From Gigantopelta aegis (taxonomy: Eukaryota > Mollusca > Gastropoda > Neomphalida > Peltospiridae), in NCBI RefSeq assembly GCF_016097555.1, contig NC_054712.1, positions 38,459,454-38,523,453 on the forward strand: a DNA stretch of 64,000 nt, given 5' to 3'. The notes under the pieces are model-generated. The model was not told the origin of the DNA. It ran no database searches and saw nothing but the letters and a program-made list of their open reading frames with translations. Both the position numbers and the translations under genes were made by a program. Each line of letters begins with the position of its first letter. Positions within the stretch are counted from its first letter, which is position 1. This document shows positions 1 to 11,394 of the stretch, piece after piece.

Positions 1-119
1 AAAATACAGAAAGCATAATAGAAACTAAAAGAAAATTCTCTTCTTAACTGTTTAAGGAGTTTTAGACTATTAACTACTCAGTTGCCACCCCCACACAAAA
101 AATCCTATTTATGGTCCTG
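1..119 (+). mobile_element. MITE, AGGGCCGTAGCTAGC-type, left end cut by window
   Basis: This stretch matches the interiors of two complete copies at about 30,222 and 48,719. All three share the run TTTTAGACTATTAACTACTC (shortened in the 30 kb copy), a C-rich tract and a final inverted-repeat end. The right end here is a worn version of the GGCCCT terminus. It is non-coding. The left end lies outside the window. Confidence 0.65.
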
Positions 120-311
120 ACACCTGGTGTACACTGTCTGCCAATATTTAACATTTGCACGTTAGAAATATGTCTACATACAACAAAATAGACTTCAGTC
201 ATGTTTATTTGTTATAACCGTCACCCATGGCAATGTCGTGGGAGACAAATTCTTAAGTTTGAGCCATGAGCCATGATACTTGAACATCATTGATTGTTAT
301 TTCTTTGACAG

Positions 312-449
312 GTCTCTCAGTTGTTGCCAGAGAAATTTGCCGAGCAGGTAATTCTGGTTTACTGTAAAGATGCCAACCCGGAGAAACTGGGAATTGCCTC
401 CCGGTGTTTCACTAAATGGTGTGAGCTAAACCAGATGGAATCACCCAAG
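312..449 (+). CDS. Internal exon of an unrecognised host gene
   Basis: A good acceptor (TTCTTTGACAG) is followed by 46 open codons in phase 0, beginning VSQLLPEKFAEQ and containing YCKDANPEKLGIASRCF. The exon ends CCCAAG before GCAAGT, a GC-type donor. An internal CAG/GTAATT at 347/348 is a canonical alternative donor that is also phase 0, so two isoforms differing by 34 residues are possible. It joins in phase with the exon at 1,583. I do not recognise the protein. The rest of the gene lies to the left of the window. Confidence 0.5.
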
Positions 450-754
450 GCAAGTACTGTTTTCTGCTTAATATACTGAGAGGGGATTCCTACTGTCCAA
501 TATTTCCACACCCCATTCCAGATAGTTAAAGGTCTCCACCACCCCATACGTTTATCTATCCAGTTTTTGCCCAGCCCCTTCAGGCTCCAAAGTTTTGAGA
601 CCAGTTGTTTCTGGGACAACTTATTTTTTAAGATTCGTAGACCATTCCAGTATTAAGTGTTTGACACCTACGGGTTGATGGGTAGGTGCTAAACATTATA
701 TGGCATTAAATGAGGTGGGGGGTGAGGGTATTGAGCAGTCACTCTAGGATTGAT

Positions 755-932
755 CCGCCTATTGGGCTTTTTCCTATTCCGGCCAGTGCACTGTGACTGG
801 TAGTCCTTCTCTACTAATGGAAAAATGTAGCGGGTTTCATCTCTGACTGTTTATGTCAAAAAAATATCAAATGTTTGACATCCAATAGCTGATGATTAAT
901 TAATCAATGTTTTAGTTATGCTCATACTGCAG
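755..932 (+). mobile_element. SINE relic, family A (core and tail)
   Basis: It contains the core CCAGTGCACTGTGACTGGTA, an internal deletion, then TGTAGCGGGTTTCATCTCTGA and the tail TTTGACATCCAATAGCTGATGATTAATTAATCAATG. These match the full copy at 49,695-50,010. The tRNA-like head is missing. Confidence 0.7.
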
Positions 933-1384
933 AGTGGGAGAATACAAACTCGTCCTTCACCTTCCTCTCTTCTTCTTTCTTTTCTTCACTTCCTTTCTTT
1001 ATTCTTCCTCTTCTCTCTGATCCCCAGAATGACATTGTTTCTCTTTTTTCTTTCATTCTTTCTTTTCTTTTATTTTCTTTTATTTATTTTATTATTATGG
1101 GGGTTTTTTGTTTCTTTTTTTGGTGGGGGTGTTCAAATTTGATTTTTCTATATATTTTCAAAGAAGTCTTATTTTTATATTACATAAAAACAAGTTAATT
1201 ATATTTTATATACATGTAGTACTAACAATTGTAAATAATAATTAAAAAAAAAATTGTACTATGTATACAGCATACAATTGTACAGCAATGATTCGAGACC
1301 TCCAACCTTGACATTGCTCTTGTTTCTGGGGACAATAAATTAAAAAACCCCACAAAAAAACAAACAAACAACAACTTTATTTTG

Positions 1385-1462
1385 TTTGAGACCCAATAGC
1401 TGATGTGTATTTTTGTGCTGGGATGTTGTTAAACATTCATTCATTCATTTGTTCATTCAATA
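1385..1462 (+). mobile_element. SINE tail ending in (ATTC)n
   Basis: The string CCAATAGCTGATGTGTATTTTTGTGCTGGGATG...TTAAACATTC is followed by repeats of ATTC. The same tail recurs at 1,508, 40,734, 44,428 and 44,990 (the last reversed). Confidence 0.6.
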
Positions 1463-1507
1463 ATTAATAAACGTGCATCATCTTGTTCTTGTTTTATGCA
1501 TTCACTT

Positions 1508-1572
1508 TAGTTTGTCACCCAATAGCCGATGGATTGTTCGTGCTTTTGGTGTCGTTAAACATTTATTCATTG
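1508..1572 (+). mobile_element. SINE tail abutting a splice acceptor
   Basis: The tail CACCCAATAGCCGATGGATT...GGTGTCGTTAAACATTTATTCATT ends about 10 bp before the AG of the host terminal exon at 1,581-1,582. It may supply the branch-point region. Confidence 0.6.
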
Positions 1573-1582
1573 GTTGTTGTAG

Positions 1583-1726
1583 AAATCTGGCTGGGAGCTG
1601 ACCCCGTGGAAGAAGAGGGGAAGTAGTTCGATGACACCGGCCACACCGTGCACTCCGAACAGTCGCATACAGACGGACATTCCCGAGTCGGCAGGCAAAT
1701 TCAGGTCCAGGCTGTTCCAGGAGTGA
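1583..1726 (+). CDS. Terminal exon of the same unrecognised host gene
   Basis: The acceptor TTGTTGTAG is followed by 47 open codons and a TGA at 1,724-1,726. The peptide begins KSGWELTPWKKRGSS and ends FRSRLFQE. It is rich in S/T-P sites (TPW, TPATPCTPNS), which in known proteins are favoured by proline-directed kinases such as CDKs; that role here is inference. Phase 0 agrees with the exon at 312-449. GC content is clearly higher than in the flanking DNA, as expected of real coding sequence. The polypyrimidine region directly follows a SINE tail (1,508-1,572). No clear poly(A) signal was assigned. Confidence 0.5.
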   Translation, partial: KSGWELTPWKKRGSSSMTPATPCTPNSRIQTDIPESAGKFRSRLFQE

Positions 1727-2515
1727 AACGAGAGAAAATCTGCACAAAATGGAACATGTACAATTTTATTCCATCAGTTTTATTTTTTTCCACTGAAATT
1801 GAAAACAAAATTAAGCTTTTTTAAAGTACAATGTAGCAGCTTAACAATATCATATCAGTGCACAGTAAATTTAACTTATTTTTTGTTGTTCAGCTGTCAT
1901 AAAACATCTGTGTCTTTGTGGGTTTGATGAAAACCCAGCCTAAGCAAAAAACTGCAGGTTTTAACCAGAAATAGTATACAATGTTTTAAGAATTGCATGT
2001 ACATGCACCTTCAAACTGTTATCAGGTTTGTGCCAAAATACGGCCATCCAAAAAGTACATGAAGGCAGTCTTCGGGGTAGCAGGCAGGCGGGCAGTGGGT
2101 TTCTGGTAGAGTAAATGTATCTGTGTTAAGAAATAAGGCCTATTAAAAAGCATAGTTTAAAAAAGAAATGTGTAAAATGTGTTATAAATTCTGTTAATTC
2201 TTGTGTTAAATGCAGTCACTTCCAACTCCTAATTGCATCCAATATAGTTTTCCGTATGGAGGACAGAGAAATGTACATATACACAGGGAAAGACTCAAGA
2301 GGCAGGGAGGGTGGTAGCAGCATGGATGGCCCCCAAACAAAAACGTGCCTTTTAGAATTTGTTTTGGACCTCATTTCAACTTAACACATCACTCGATCTT
2401 CACAGTTTGTCACGGATTGAATTTGTTGTTTTCCTCCACTGCTACAGTGCTAGGACACCGTTGAATCTTGCTTGTTAGTCCCCTACCGGTACAACTGGCG
2501 GGGACTATAGATTTC
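1727..2515. other. Probable 3' UTR and intergenic AT-rich DNA
   Basis: It follows the TGA of the host exon. I see no further coding signal and no recognised repeat. Confidence 0.35.
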
Positions 2516-2702
2516 ATAGCTGTCCTGTCTGGCTGGCTGTCTATCTAGCTGTCCTGTCTGCCTAGCTGTCCTGTCTGGCTGGCTGTCTATCTAGCTGTCC
2601 TGTCTGGCTGGCTGTCTATCTAGCTGTCCTTTTGTCTGTCTGTATGTCTATCCTTCTGTCTGTTGGTTGTCTGTCTGTCTGTATGTCTATCCTTCTGTCT
2701 GT
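2516..2702 (+). repeat. Minisatellite of CTGTC/GGCTGG/TATCTAG blocks
   Basis: Several imperfect copies of a unit of about 29 bp (CTGTCTGGCTGGCTGTCTAT plus CTAGCTGTC) are followed by shorter (CTGT)n variants. A G-homopolymer tract follows at 2,745-2,770. The minus-strand open frame here is repeat-driven (TDRRIDIQTDK) and not a gene. Confidence 0.8.
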
Positions 2703-3097
2703 CCCACATATAGTTTTCCAGATTTTTCTTGACTTTTTTTGTTTTTGGGGGGGGGTGGGGGTGGGGGGGGGATGCCTCAACATATTGAGCTGAAATTTTG
2801 TGTATAGTTTTATCATGTTCTGTTATAGATCAAGTTTGAATCCATGGCCATTTACCCATTTTTTACAAAGTTATGGCCCTTGAATTTAGAAAATACAAAC
2901 ATTTGTTGTGCTCGATAGGGGACATGTATTGCTTTAGCAGCACTCTCAGAATGCTTGTGGTATAAGTAATATTTTCAACAAATAAACACCATAAGATGCA
3001 TAATGTTTGCATCTGGCATTGACAGTTATAATTATTGTACATTGACAGTTATAATTATTGTACATTGGCAAAAAGAAAATCTTTTTTTATCGTTCAA

Positions 3098-3230
3098 ACC
3101 AGTGCACAGCAACTGGATAAAAGCCATGGTATGTGCTTTCCTGTCTGTGGAAAAGTGCATATAAAAGATCCAATAGCCAATGATTAATTCATCAATGTGC
3201 TCTAGTGATGTCGTTAAACGAAACAAACTT
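3098..3230 (+). mobile_element. SINE relic, family A
   Basis: It runs from CCAGTGCACAGCAACTGG through GGTATGTGCTTTCCTGTCTG and GTGCATATAAAAGATC, then jumps to the tail CCAATAGCCAATGATTAATTC, ending GTCGTTAAACGAAACAAAC. The head is lost and the middle is deleted. Confidence 0.75.
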
Positions 3231-3436
3231 TATAACTTTTAAATCTTATTATAGTCACAGACCCTAGTTCCAGCCTGTAAAAATGGACACTAAGTTTAGT
3301 TAATCTATAAACCTGCCGCACACTTGGATAAAGTTACAACAGCGTGAAACGAGGAGTCTTTGATATTGAAACGAGGTAAAATCCTGAAAAGCTTGACTGG
3401 AGCTCATCTCCATAGTTGTTATTTCTATGGATTTAA

Positions 3437-3826
3437 AGGGACATACCCTAGTTTTTAAATACTAAGGCATATTTTTCACTATTAGAGCCGTTTATGATCA
3501 CTGAAACCAAACATTACTTACATTTTATTGTTTAGATTATCCATTTCCGTACAACCGAAGTGTTTCTGGTCATCCTGGTGTTTTTAATACAATAAAACTT
3601 ATTTTTCATATTTTTAAAAACGTGTGTCTGAGAAGTAATGGTTATGGAGTCGTGTTTTAGTATATTTTTATGGGTATTTTGAGATCATAAACTCTTTGTT
3701 TCACTCTGTTGTATCCAAATTTGTTATAGGTTTGTAAATTAACCAAACTTAGTGTTCATTTTTACGTTGAAACTAGGGTCTAGGTGAAAAATATGCCTTA
3801 GTGTTTAAAAACTAGGGTCCGTCCCT
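3437..3826 (+). mobile_element. TTAA-flanked MITE, family 1
   Basis: It is flanked by TTAA on both sides, with inverted ends AGGGACATACCCTAGTTTTT / AAAAACTAGGGTCCGTCCCT and a further inverted stretch of roughly 45 bp. It is about 390 bp, has no coding capacity, and has an AT-rich interior. TTAA target duplication is the hallmark of piggyBac-type transposases, so a piggyBac-class autonomous partner is a reasonable inference. Copies lie at 43,762-44,348 and 46,910-47,705. Confidence 0.8.
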
Positions 3827-4488
3827 TTAAAGATATGAAAAATCCATTTGGTGGTTTTAGAAAGACCAGGATGACCAAAAACACTTCAGATGTATGGAAG
3901 TGAATAATCACAGTGTAAGTAGTATCTGAATTAAATCATTGAAAACACCTACATGTTGAAGATTAAAAGCCCTTAGCAATTCTTGTCGCACTCTCTTCTG
4001 TTGATATTCCGAAGTTCATTATGCAAAGATTATGTGTGAGGTCAATTAGTTTGTTAGATATGCATCAGAAATGCATGTAAATATAAATCTAGCAAATTGT
4101 CGAACTTACTACATGTTTTATTTTTTCCTGTGATTAAACAAAATTTAAATAATTTCAGTCAAAGGTCATTCTAAATGTATTCATCCTTAAAATGCTTTTT
4201 AAAAAAACCCAGGAAAAAAGCAGGATGTGTATTTATTTCATTGGAAAGGTGGGGGGGGGGGGTGAACTAGGGTAGATTTCAGGTTGAGTGTTACTGAATT
4301 TGGGAAGCATCAGATGTTTCTCTCAACTTTCTTCTAAGTTTTTTAATTATTATTTACATACTGCCAATGTTATATGTTCAGTTTACTATATTCTAAATAT
4401 ATTTTTAGATGCTGTAGATGCTGTGTTTTTTAGCATCAATATAATGTGAACATTAAGTGGCTTTAAATTGCTGTACTTTTTAACACTG

Positions 4489-4520
4489 GTATGTATGTAT
4501 GTATGTATGTATGTATGTAT
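4489..4520 (+). repeat. (GTAT)n microsatellite
   Basis: About eight perfect GTAT units. Confidence 0.9.
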
Positions 4521-4637
4521 GGGGGCTGATGTTCCCTTACACCTAAAAATACACTTTATGGCACCTCAAATCATAACTTTAAAACAGGCCCCACCCACCC
4601 CAAAACAAGGCCAATTGAAGATGCAGTATCTAATATA

Positions 4638-4862
4638 TACTGATGGAAAGAAATAAGGGAACACATCGAATTGTAGACCAAATTTAATTCACGACTAGCG
4701 TAGTAATGTCTGTATTTCATACCAAGTTGTAATGTGGGATTGAATGTCTGTAGTGTTGAATGTGCTGCCTAGATGTATATGTTCTCAGTCAACTTCTGAC
4801 AATATGAATTGATTTTTGATGCAGCAACTATCTGTGTGATCCTTTATTTCTTTCCATCAGTA
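4638..4862 (+). mobile_element. TA-flanked MITE with 25-bp terminal inverted repeats
   Basis: TA duplications lie at 4,636-4,637 and 4,863-4,864. The inverted ends read TACTGATGGAAAGAAATAA. The element is about 225 bp and non-coding. TA targets and end length fit a Tc1/mariner-type non-autonomous element. Confidence 0.75.
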
Positions 4863-4864
4863 TA

Positions 4865-7240
4865 CCTACTGCTGTCATTGTCAGTGGGGCACTTGCTGGC
4901 AAGCCAACAAGACCTGTACACCTGAGTGTAACGTTTTGATGAGGTTTAGTTAAAACTACATTTGTGCCAATCATGATGATATCATATTACAGCTCAAGGC
5001 GAGTTTAGACCTGTACTTGACTAAATACTGTAAATCAGGAAATGTTAGCGAGCATAAAATATTAGTGAGGCCTTATAAAACGCTAGTATTTCATGACACT
5101 AAATTTAGCACTTTAAAGGAAAATCAGACGTATAAATATTTATTAGCTATATGCATTAATTAATAGCATACAGTTTACTTTTACAAAGAAGTGAGAACAA
5201 TAAACAAACACGCAATGCGTAAACAGTTTACAAGAATTAATAACACTTCACTACTGTCAAAGCCCGTGTACTGCGGCATACAAAATAGAACAAAGTCTAT
5301 AACATTTAGGAACACATGTACAGATACATAACCTGTTTCTTATATTTATTTATTTTAAAATTAAAAGTTTATTTTGTTGTCAAACTGTCTGTCTGTAAAT
5401 GGTAATTATTCATTGTACCAGCCCGGTCACTGTTGATCAATGACAGTTCCGGCTCTGAAAAACTCCTCATGCAGTAGATTTTGCATGATTCAGGCGATTG
5501 TTTTGTTGGCGATTAACTGAACACACACCATGCTATGTATGTAACAATAAGGATAGTGAAGAAAAATAATTAGTTTGCATATATAGGACTGCAATATTTT
5601 TACTAAATTTAAGTTGACAGTAAGCGGCGCTCACTTGGCCCAAATTCAGCCAACAAATGTCTTGCTAACATTCACTAACATTCGCAAACTATTTGCTTGG
5701 TTCCCGACATAACCATTTGGTTTACCATGAAGCCCATAAACCAATATAGCTCAGTCTGGCTGAACTCAGCCCTGATGTTTGAGGCCATTTACAACCGAAA
5801 ATGGTGTATGTTACATGACAGTAAAATGATAGCAAACAAACATTTTGAATGTCTGATATGAGCCCGCTAAAGTTCTATGTTGCTAATAGGTAACTAATGT
5901 GGATTCTGCTAAAAGTTAAGGTCGTTGATATTTTATGATTTACATTATTGAATTAAAATGTTATTTGGCAAGTGCTATAGAATAAACAGAATTCGCTATT
6001 TGTGGTTTTTAATATGTAAAATATCGACCTCAACTGGGTTGATATATTCCATAATAAAAAACAACTGCGATGAATCCTCCATGTACTCATCTGAGGCGAA
6101 CATAGTTTTTATCCTTTGCTCTTACTGCACACAACATAGTTGGCTGCTTACAGTATTTTATTAATAGGCATTATAAGGCAATTCATAGTTCATGTATAGT
6201 ATTTATTATTCAGATGTATAATACCAAAATCCTGTCTCAATTTACAAATATATTTGTTATTTACATTCTATGTTGAGATCATAATTTGAATATATTTGTT
6301 ATTTACATTCTGCCAATATCCTGTTTTCAGTTTGTCATATTTTGAATATACATTTATTTGTTGTAATACTACCAATGTTTTTATATTTCATTTATACATG
6401 TATTAGCATTGTTTAAATGTTTGATTGCATCTGTGAAAATGAGTACAGATATGTCACAACACCATCTATAGAAAAACATTTAAAATTAAACTATGTTAAA
6501 TATCAATCTAGCACGTTAATGCGATTGCTTGTGAGATATGTTAGCAAAACATAAGCTTTTGATATATTAAATCAAAAGCAAAGCTTGTTTCTCTTGGTTG
6601 ATGTTTGTCACTTTATTTTGATGTTGAAATGATAAGTTTATTATGTCACCGTTTGTTATAGAGACAACTCTCCTCGTTATTACATGTTAATGGAACAAGA
6701 TTCTATTTTGTAAAGTTTTGCTCATCTGTACCCGTTTTCACAGATGCTGTCACATGTCTGTAGATCAGTTTTAGTATAGAAATATAGAAACCACAAGCAG
6801 ACTGCAGTATCCAGAACTAGAACATTGCATATGATTGATTGATATATACCAGTGATCTGTCACAAAATCTCCTAATATCCAAGACTCCTGCCAGTATTCT
6901 GTATTTCTTGTTTACTTTGTACCAAATGTATTTATTATTTATATGGTATCAGTATTCCTCTTTACAATTTGGCATTATTCCTAGTTAATACTCTGCTGAC
7001 ATTATGCTAAAAAGTAAATTTTATTAGATGTTCAAACCTTAGAGAGTTGCAGTTTATTTCCCTTGACCATGTAGAAAATTACTAATAATTTTGAAAGTAT
7101 TAGTAAAACCTGGCACATCGTGGGAATAATTCACTTGAAATGATTTTTTGTCTTATATCTTATGAAGGTTGAGATATGTTGCCCTGGCATAGACTTATAG
7201 TCTTTCCCATCCGCCATTTGGAAATAACAAAAATATGTCA
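4865..7240. other. AT-rich intergenic DNA, no gene seen
   Basis: Open frames here are short and AT-driven with no domain-like sequence. Duplicated TATATTTGTTATTTACATTC strings near 6,245-6,310 show a small local tandem duplication. Confidence 0.5.
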
Positions 7241-7259
7241 TTGCTGTGTGCAATTTAGA

Positions 7260-7345
7260 AAGCAATTGGCTCAGAAATAAATAACTTGTAGTAAATTCCA
7301 TAGTATGAAAAAAGGTGGACTGTTTATCCAGGACAGAAGTTAAAG
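7260..7345 (+). repeat. Dispersed repeat (TAACTTGTAGTAAATTCC type)
   Basis: The core AGTAAATTCCATAGTATGA recurs at about 37,975 and 45,490, each time followed by a related GGAAGGACTATA-like stretch in the other copies. The class is not determined. Confidence 0.55.
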
Positions 7346-8150
7346 GAATGCATGTGCAAGGCTTTTGGACTGGTGTACATATTCAACAATATATAATGCA
7401 TATTATTGCTTAATATCAACAAGTATATTATTATATTTAATTAATAAAATGGTTAAATGTGACAGCTATTATATATAACGGGTGCAGCCATTTTGTTCCA
7501 TTCCAGTGAATATGCCCTCTGAGAAACGTCAGGAATTATTCTTAGAACAAAGGTACCTGATTTTGCGGAATGATGAAACAGGCATGCATAACAATTCTGT
7601 AATAATATTCATCCCAGTAATCCAGCAATAAGTATATATTATTTTTTAATACAAAATAAACCACTATTGTTAAAGTGGCTACAAAACAAGTCGAAATAAC
7701 TGTATCATGTTTTGTCCCTGCATTAACCTACATGTACATACTGAATTGGTAATTGGTCTATTATTTTATTTAAGAGAAAAATATTATAACTCCATTTCGT
7801 TCTGTTAATGCAAACTGAAATATATTTAGTTAAATAGTTTATTACATTATCAAGTCATTTATATTGTTTTACAAGTCAGTGAAGTGCCTTGTCGTAAATT
7901 ACTGCTTTTGTTTACACTATGCGTACAGGAGTTGGTCGGAGTCACATCCTTCCAATCCAAGGTAGAGTACCGGACGTGATGAAAACAAAACAAAATGGTT
8001 GCCCCCCGTTCGCAGGAATAATCACAACTTTTTATTAACTCTAAAATTACATGTTTCTCATTTCTTTTTTCAAGTGTCAGTGTGTGTTGGTGGTCTGGGG
8101 TATGCATCTTTCCAGCACATACATCTCATGTTTGACTTTATTCCCCGTTA
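7346..8150. other. AT-rich intergenic DNA, no gene seen
   Basis: No convincing coding sequence or recognised repeat. Confidence 0.4.
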
Positions 8151-8154
8151 ATAG

Positions 8155-8392
8155 TGTCGCTCCAGCCAGTGCACCACGACTGGTACATTTAAAGGCCGTG
8201 GTATGTGCTATCCTGTCTATGGGATGGTGCATATAAAAGATCCCTTGCTGCTAATCGAAAAGGGTAGCCCATGACGTGGCGACGGCGGGTTTCCTCCCTC
8301 AGTATCTGTGTGGTCCGTAACCATATATCTGACGCCATATAACCATAAATAAAATGTGTTGAGTGCGCTGTTAAATAAAACATTTACTTCCT
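8155..8392 (+). mobile_element. SINE, core with the GTTAAATAAAACATTT tail
   Basis: The core CCAGTGCACCACGACTGGTA...GCATATAAAAGATCCCTTGC is followed by a different tail from the 49,695 copy: GGCGACGGCGGGTTTCCTCC...CATATAACCATAAATAAAATG, ending GTTAAATAAAACATTTACTT and a (CTTC)n tract. The tRNA-like head is absent. Confidence 0.8.
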
Positions 8393-9686
8393 TCCTTCCC
8401 TTTAAAAGTGGTGTTCCTATGATTGATTAGAATTAAAACTATTAGCTGGGCTCTGCTGGAACGATCAGCTGCAAAATCAATAATGGATTGTTGTGCAGAT
8501 GTCTTGAACTTGATAAAATTAATGTAAAATCTTACGTGTCTTGGGGTTGTTTCTATGTGTATGTAAAAATAATCAATAATGAGTAAGAATTATGGTTGAA
8601 TTATGAAAATATAGAGTTGAACATTTGGGTAGCCCATTTATGGCTATTAACAGTAATTCTGGTAACCCACACAATGGCCATGTTTATCTGTCCAAAATGT
8701 AATGCTCAAATTAAAAATAGTAAGCACAAAATGAGACTTGCAGTTTTTGAACACCTGCTATATATCCTCCTATTTCTTAGAACTAATGTAGCACCTTAGT
8801 TTCCTTGCCATTATTTAGAGTAACTTGTGTAAAAGAAAGTTTCTCATAATCCCACAGAGAATGGATTAATAATTTACATACCATTATTGTCTTACAACTA
8901 CATGTATAGTGCCTGCATTGAAATCCAAACAACTATTGGGAATTTTATTAATTAATTTATTTTTATTTTATCTGTTTATTGTTTGCTTCAATTACTTTAT
9001 ATACAGTAGAATCTCATGGGCCCGAACACAGATTGGCCAAACATACTGCTATGCTCATCCCAAGAAAGAAGTCCTGAGTATTTGTATTCATAAAGACCTT
9101 TTATTTTGCACTGAAGCATCAAGCTACAAATGGGTCGAACGCTAGCTTTCTTTCAGTCAGTTATGTCAGCCCTGTCAAAGGGAAGCCAGTGTAATTAACA
9201 ATATTTCACAAACATATACCTTCCAGTCTAACAAACTACATGTATACATCGCTTTACAATGAAGAAATTAGGAATCGTCCGTTATGTGAAGTGTCATTTC
9301 AGTATTCGACACTTCTTAAGATGTTTTAGCAATTTCACTGACTTGAAAACCGACCAATTACTCAGGCAGAGGAAATTGATTGCCTTCAATTGTTCAAACG
9401 AATGCCTTTATAACACCTGATGTTGCTGCAAGTGGCAACAACCATGGGGTGAACCGGATTGGGCGCGAAGCCTCCTCCTTTGCTAACCTTAGTCCTCCAG
9501 GGCCTAAATAATAAGTAAATGGTAAAGATTTATTTTAATTTTTTGTTGTTTAATTTCTTTTAAAAAAAATATATATATTGTTTTGACTCGCCCGATGGAC
9601 AAATAACTTGCACCAACTAATTATAATTATAAAGCAATATTCATTGATTAAATTTTATATAATGGTGCTATTTATATTTAAATAAA

Positions 9687-9905
9687 TTTATAAATCCCCC
9701 CCCCCCTAAACATCAACTGACCCCTCCCCCTTTCCGCCCCGGGATTGCTCACTGGCGAAGTCAGAGGCCAGACCTGGGGTGGGCGTGCCCGAACCTCAGT
9801 TGGATAGGGGCACGTCAAAAAGTATCCACATCCACAACCATGGGACATGAACATACCTGGTGTTGGATAAGGGATGTCAACACTCTTTCCACCATTATGA
9901 ATGTA
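9687..9905 (+). repeat. Dispersed repeat with poly-C and GGGCGTG...GGGCACGT block
   Basis: A C tract is followed by CCCGGGATTGCTCACTGGCG and then GGGGTGGGCGTGCCCGAACC and GGGGCACGTCAAAA. The element at 61,143-61,303 has the same order of parts (C tract, GGGCGTGTTCGAAACCC, GGGCACGTTAAA), so both belong to one family, probably a SINE. Confidence 0.55.
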
Positions 9906-10084
9906 CAAATTGTAATTGATTTAATAAAATCAAAACAAGTTCACACTAAATACTGATTTCGTTTCCAGTATGTAATGCAGATAATGTTTTGGTCAATGTT
10001 ATTTCATACGTTAAATAGTGAACTCAAATTATCAAGGATCATGGTCACTACTGAATTTGTCCGAATCCTTGGTTTAAAAAGAAA

Positions 10085-10202
10085 GAAATGTTTTATTTGA
10101 CGACACACTCAACACATTTTATTTATGGTTATATGGCGTCAGACATATGGTTAAGGACCACTCAGATTTTGAGAGGAAACCCGCTGTCGCCACTACATGG
10201 GC
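10085..10202 (-). mobile_element. SINE tail fragment
   Basis: AAAGAAATGTTTTATTTGAC...GGTTATATGGCGTCAGACAT...GAGAGGAAACCCGCTGTCGC is the reverse of the tail at 8,280-8,390. It runs directly into the family B SINE at 10,203. Confidence 0.8.
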
Positions 10203-10548
10203 TACTCTCAATTATTTTTTATCTTATCATCGGCTATTGGACGTCAAACATATGGTCATTCTGACACTGTTTTTTTAGAGGAAACTCGCTGTCGCCACAT
10301 AGGCTACTCTTTTATGACAAGCAGCAAGGGATCTCTTATTTGTGCTTCCCACAGGCAGGATAGCACAAACCATGGCCTTTGTTGAACCAGTAATGGATCA
10401 CTGGTTGGTGCAAGTGGTTTACACCTACCCGTTTGAGCACTAATTCAGTGTTTGGAGTCTGTATCTGGATTAAAAATCCCATGCCTCGACTGGGATCCGA
10501 ACCCATTACCTACCAGCCTGTAGACCGATAGCCTAAGCTTGGTTTAAA
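10203..10548 (-). mobile_element. SINE, family B
   Basis: Read on the minus strand it has a tRNA-like start (TAGGTAATGGGTTCGGATCC carries a B-box-like sequence), then ATCCAGATACAGACTCC, the shared core GGCCATGGTTTGTGCTATCC and a tail ending TCCAATAGCCGATGATAAGA. It matches the full copy at 38,132-38,541. Confidence 0.8.
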
Positions 10549-10924
10549 CTGGCCAATGAGTCATACAAGTAATAGTACCCCAACAGTGTTTGACCTAATG
10601 ATATTCTACTGAATATTCATGTTTGATTAATTATAATTATTGATATCTTTCCATTTTATACTAAGCAAGAAATCCAAGTAGTACTTTGTACTGTGACGTG
10701 TTTATATTTATTCTAGTGGTTTACACTTATTTTACCCTTGTATGTTACAGTGTTTCTGTTGTCTTTAGTTGGATATTAGAACATTTTGTTTTCATTATTA
10801 TTTATTCAGTGAGACCTGTCTGAAGAGGTCATACTTCAAAATATGGTTTGTATCAGCAGGTGATCTTTATAAGCAAGATCAGTACATAAACAATATGTGC
10901 TTTATGTTACAACATGTCATTTAT

Positions 10925-11222
10925 GGACTGGTTGTTATACAAGCTACCCTGAATAAACAGGTTGTTATACAAGATGCCCAGAATAAACAGGCTGTTATTT
11001 AAAATGCCCTGTTAATACAGTTTGTTATACAAGATGCCCTGTATATACAGGTTATGATACAAGATGCCCAGAATAAATAGATTAACATATTATTATGCAA
11101 AATGACCTGTATATACAGGTTATAATGCAAGATACCCTGTATTTACAGGTTGTGATACAAGATGCCTTGTATTTACAAGTAGTTATACAAGATGCCCTGT
11201 ATATACAGGTTTTTATACAAGT
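10925..11222 (+). repeat. 30-bp minisatellite, about ten units
   Basis: Units such as CAGGTTGTTATACAAGATGC plus CCTGTATATA repeat with substitutions. Each carries ACAGG and CCTGT in opposed positions, so units can pair with themselves. The open frames across it (VVIQDALYLQ repeats) follow from the period being a multiple of three and are not evidence of a gene. Confidence 0.85.
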
Positions 11223-11394
11223 TTATCACATAGTAGAGATATATCGGCTGTTAGCTGCATGTGTAGATCAGGTATGCCAAGCTGTGTATCTTGGTTGACT
11301 GTTACATATTTATAAATATATTTTGTTATAATCTTCTTGTGTTTCAAAATGATGATAATGATGATAATAGTAATACAAGTGATCTTCTGGGGCA

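Larger units (their letters stand above)
450..1582 (+). other. Intron with SINE fragments and pyrimidine tract
   Basis: This is the inferred intron between the two host exons. It holds a SINE relic (755-932), a long T/C-rich stretch (950-1,110) whose open frames have low-complexity translations, and two SINE tails near its 3' end. Confidence 0.45.

Noticed and set aside
918-1142. 74-codon hydrophobic frame
   Set aside because: It is a T/C-rich low-complexity stretch translated as L/F/S and lies within an intron.
10925-11222. CRISPR-like array
   Set aside because: There are no constant repeats alternating with unique spacers. The whole unit is repeated, and the genome is eukaryotic.
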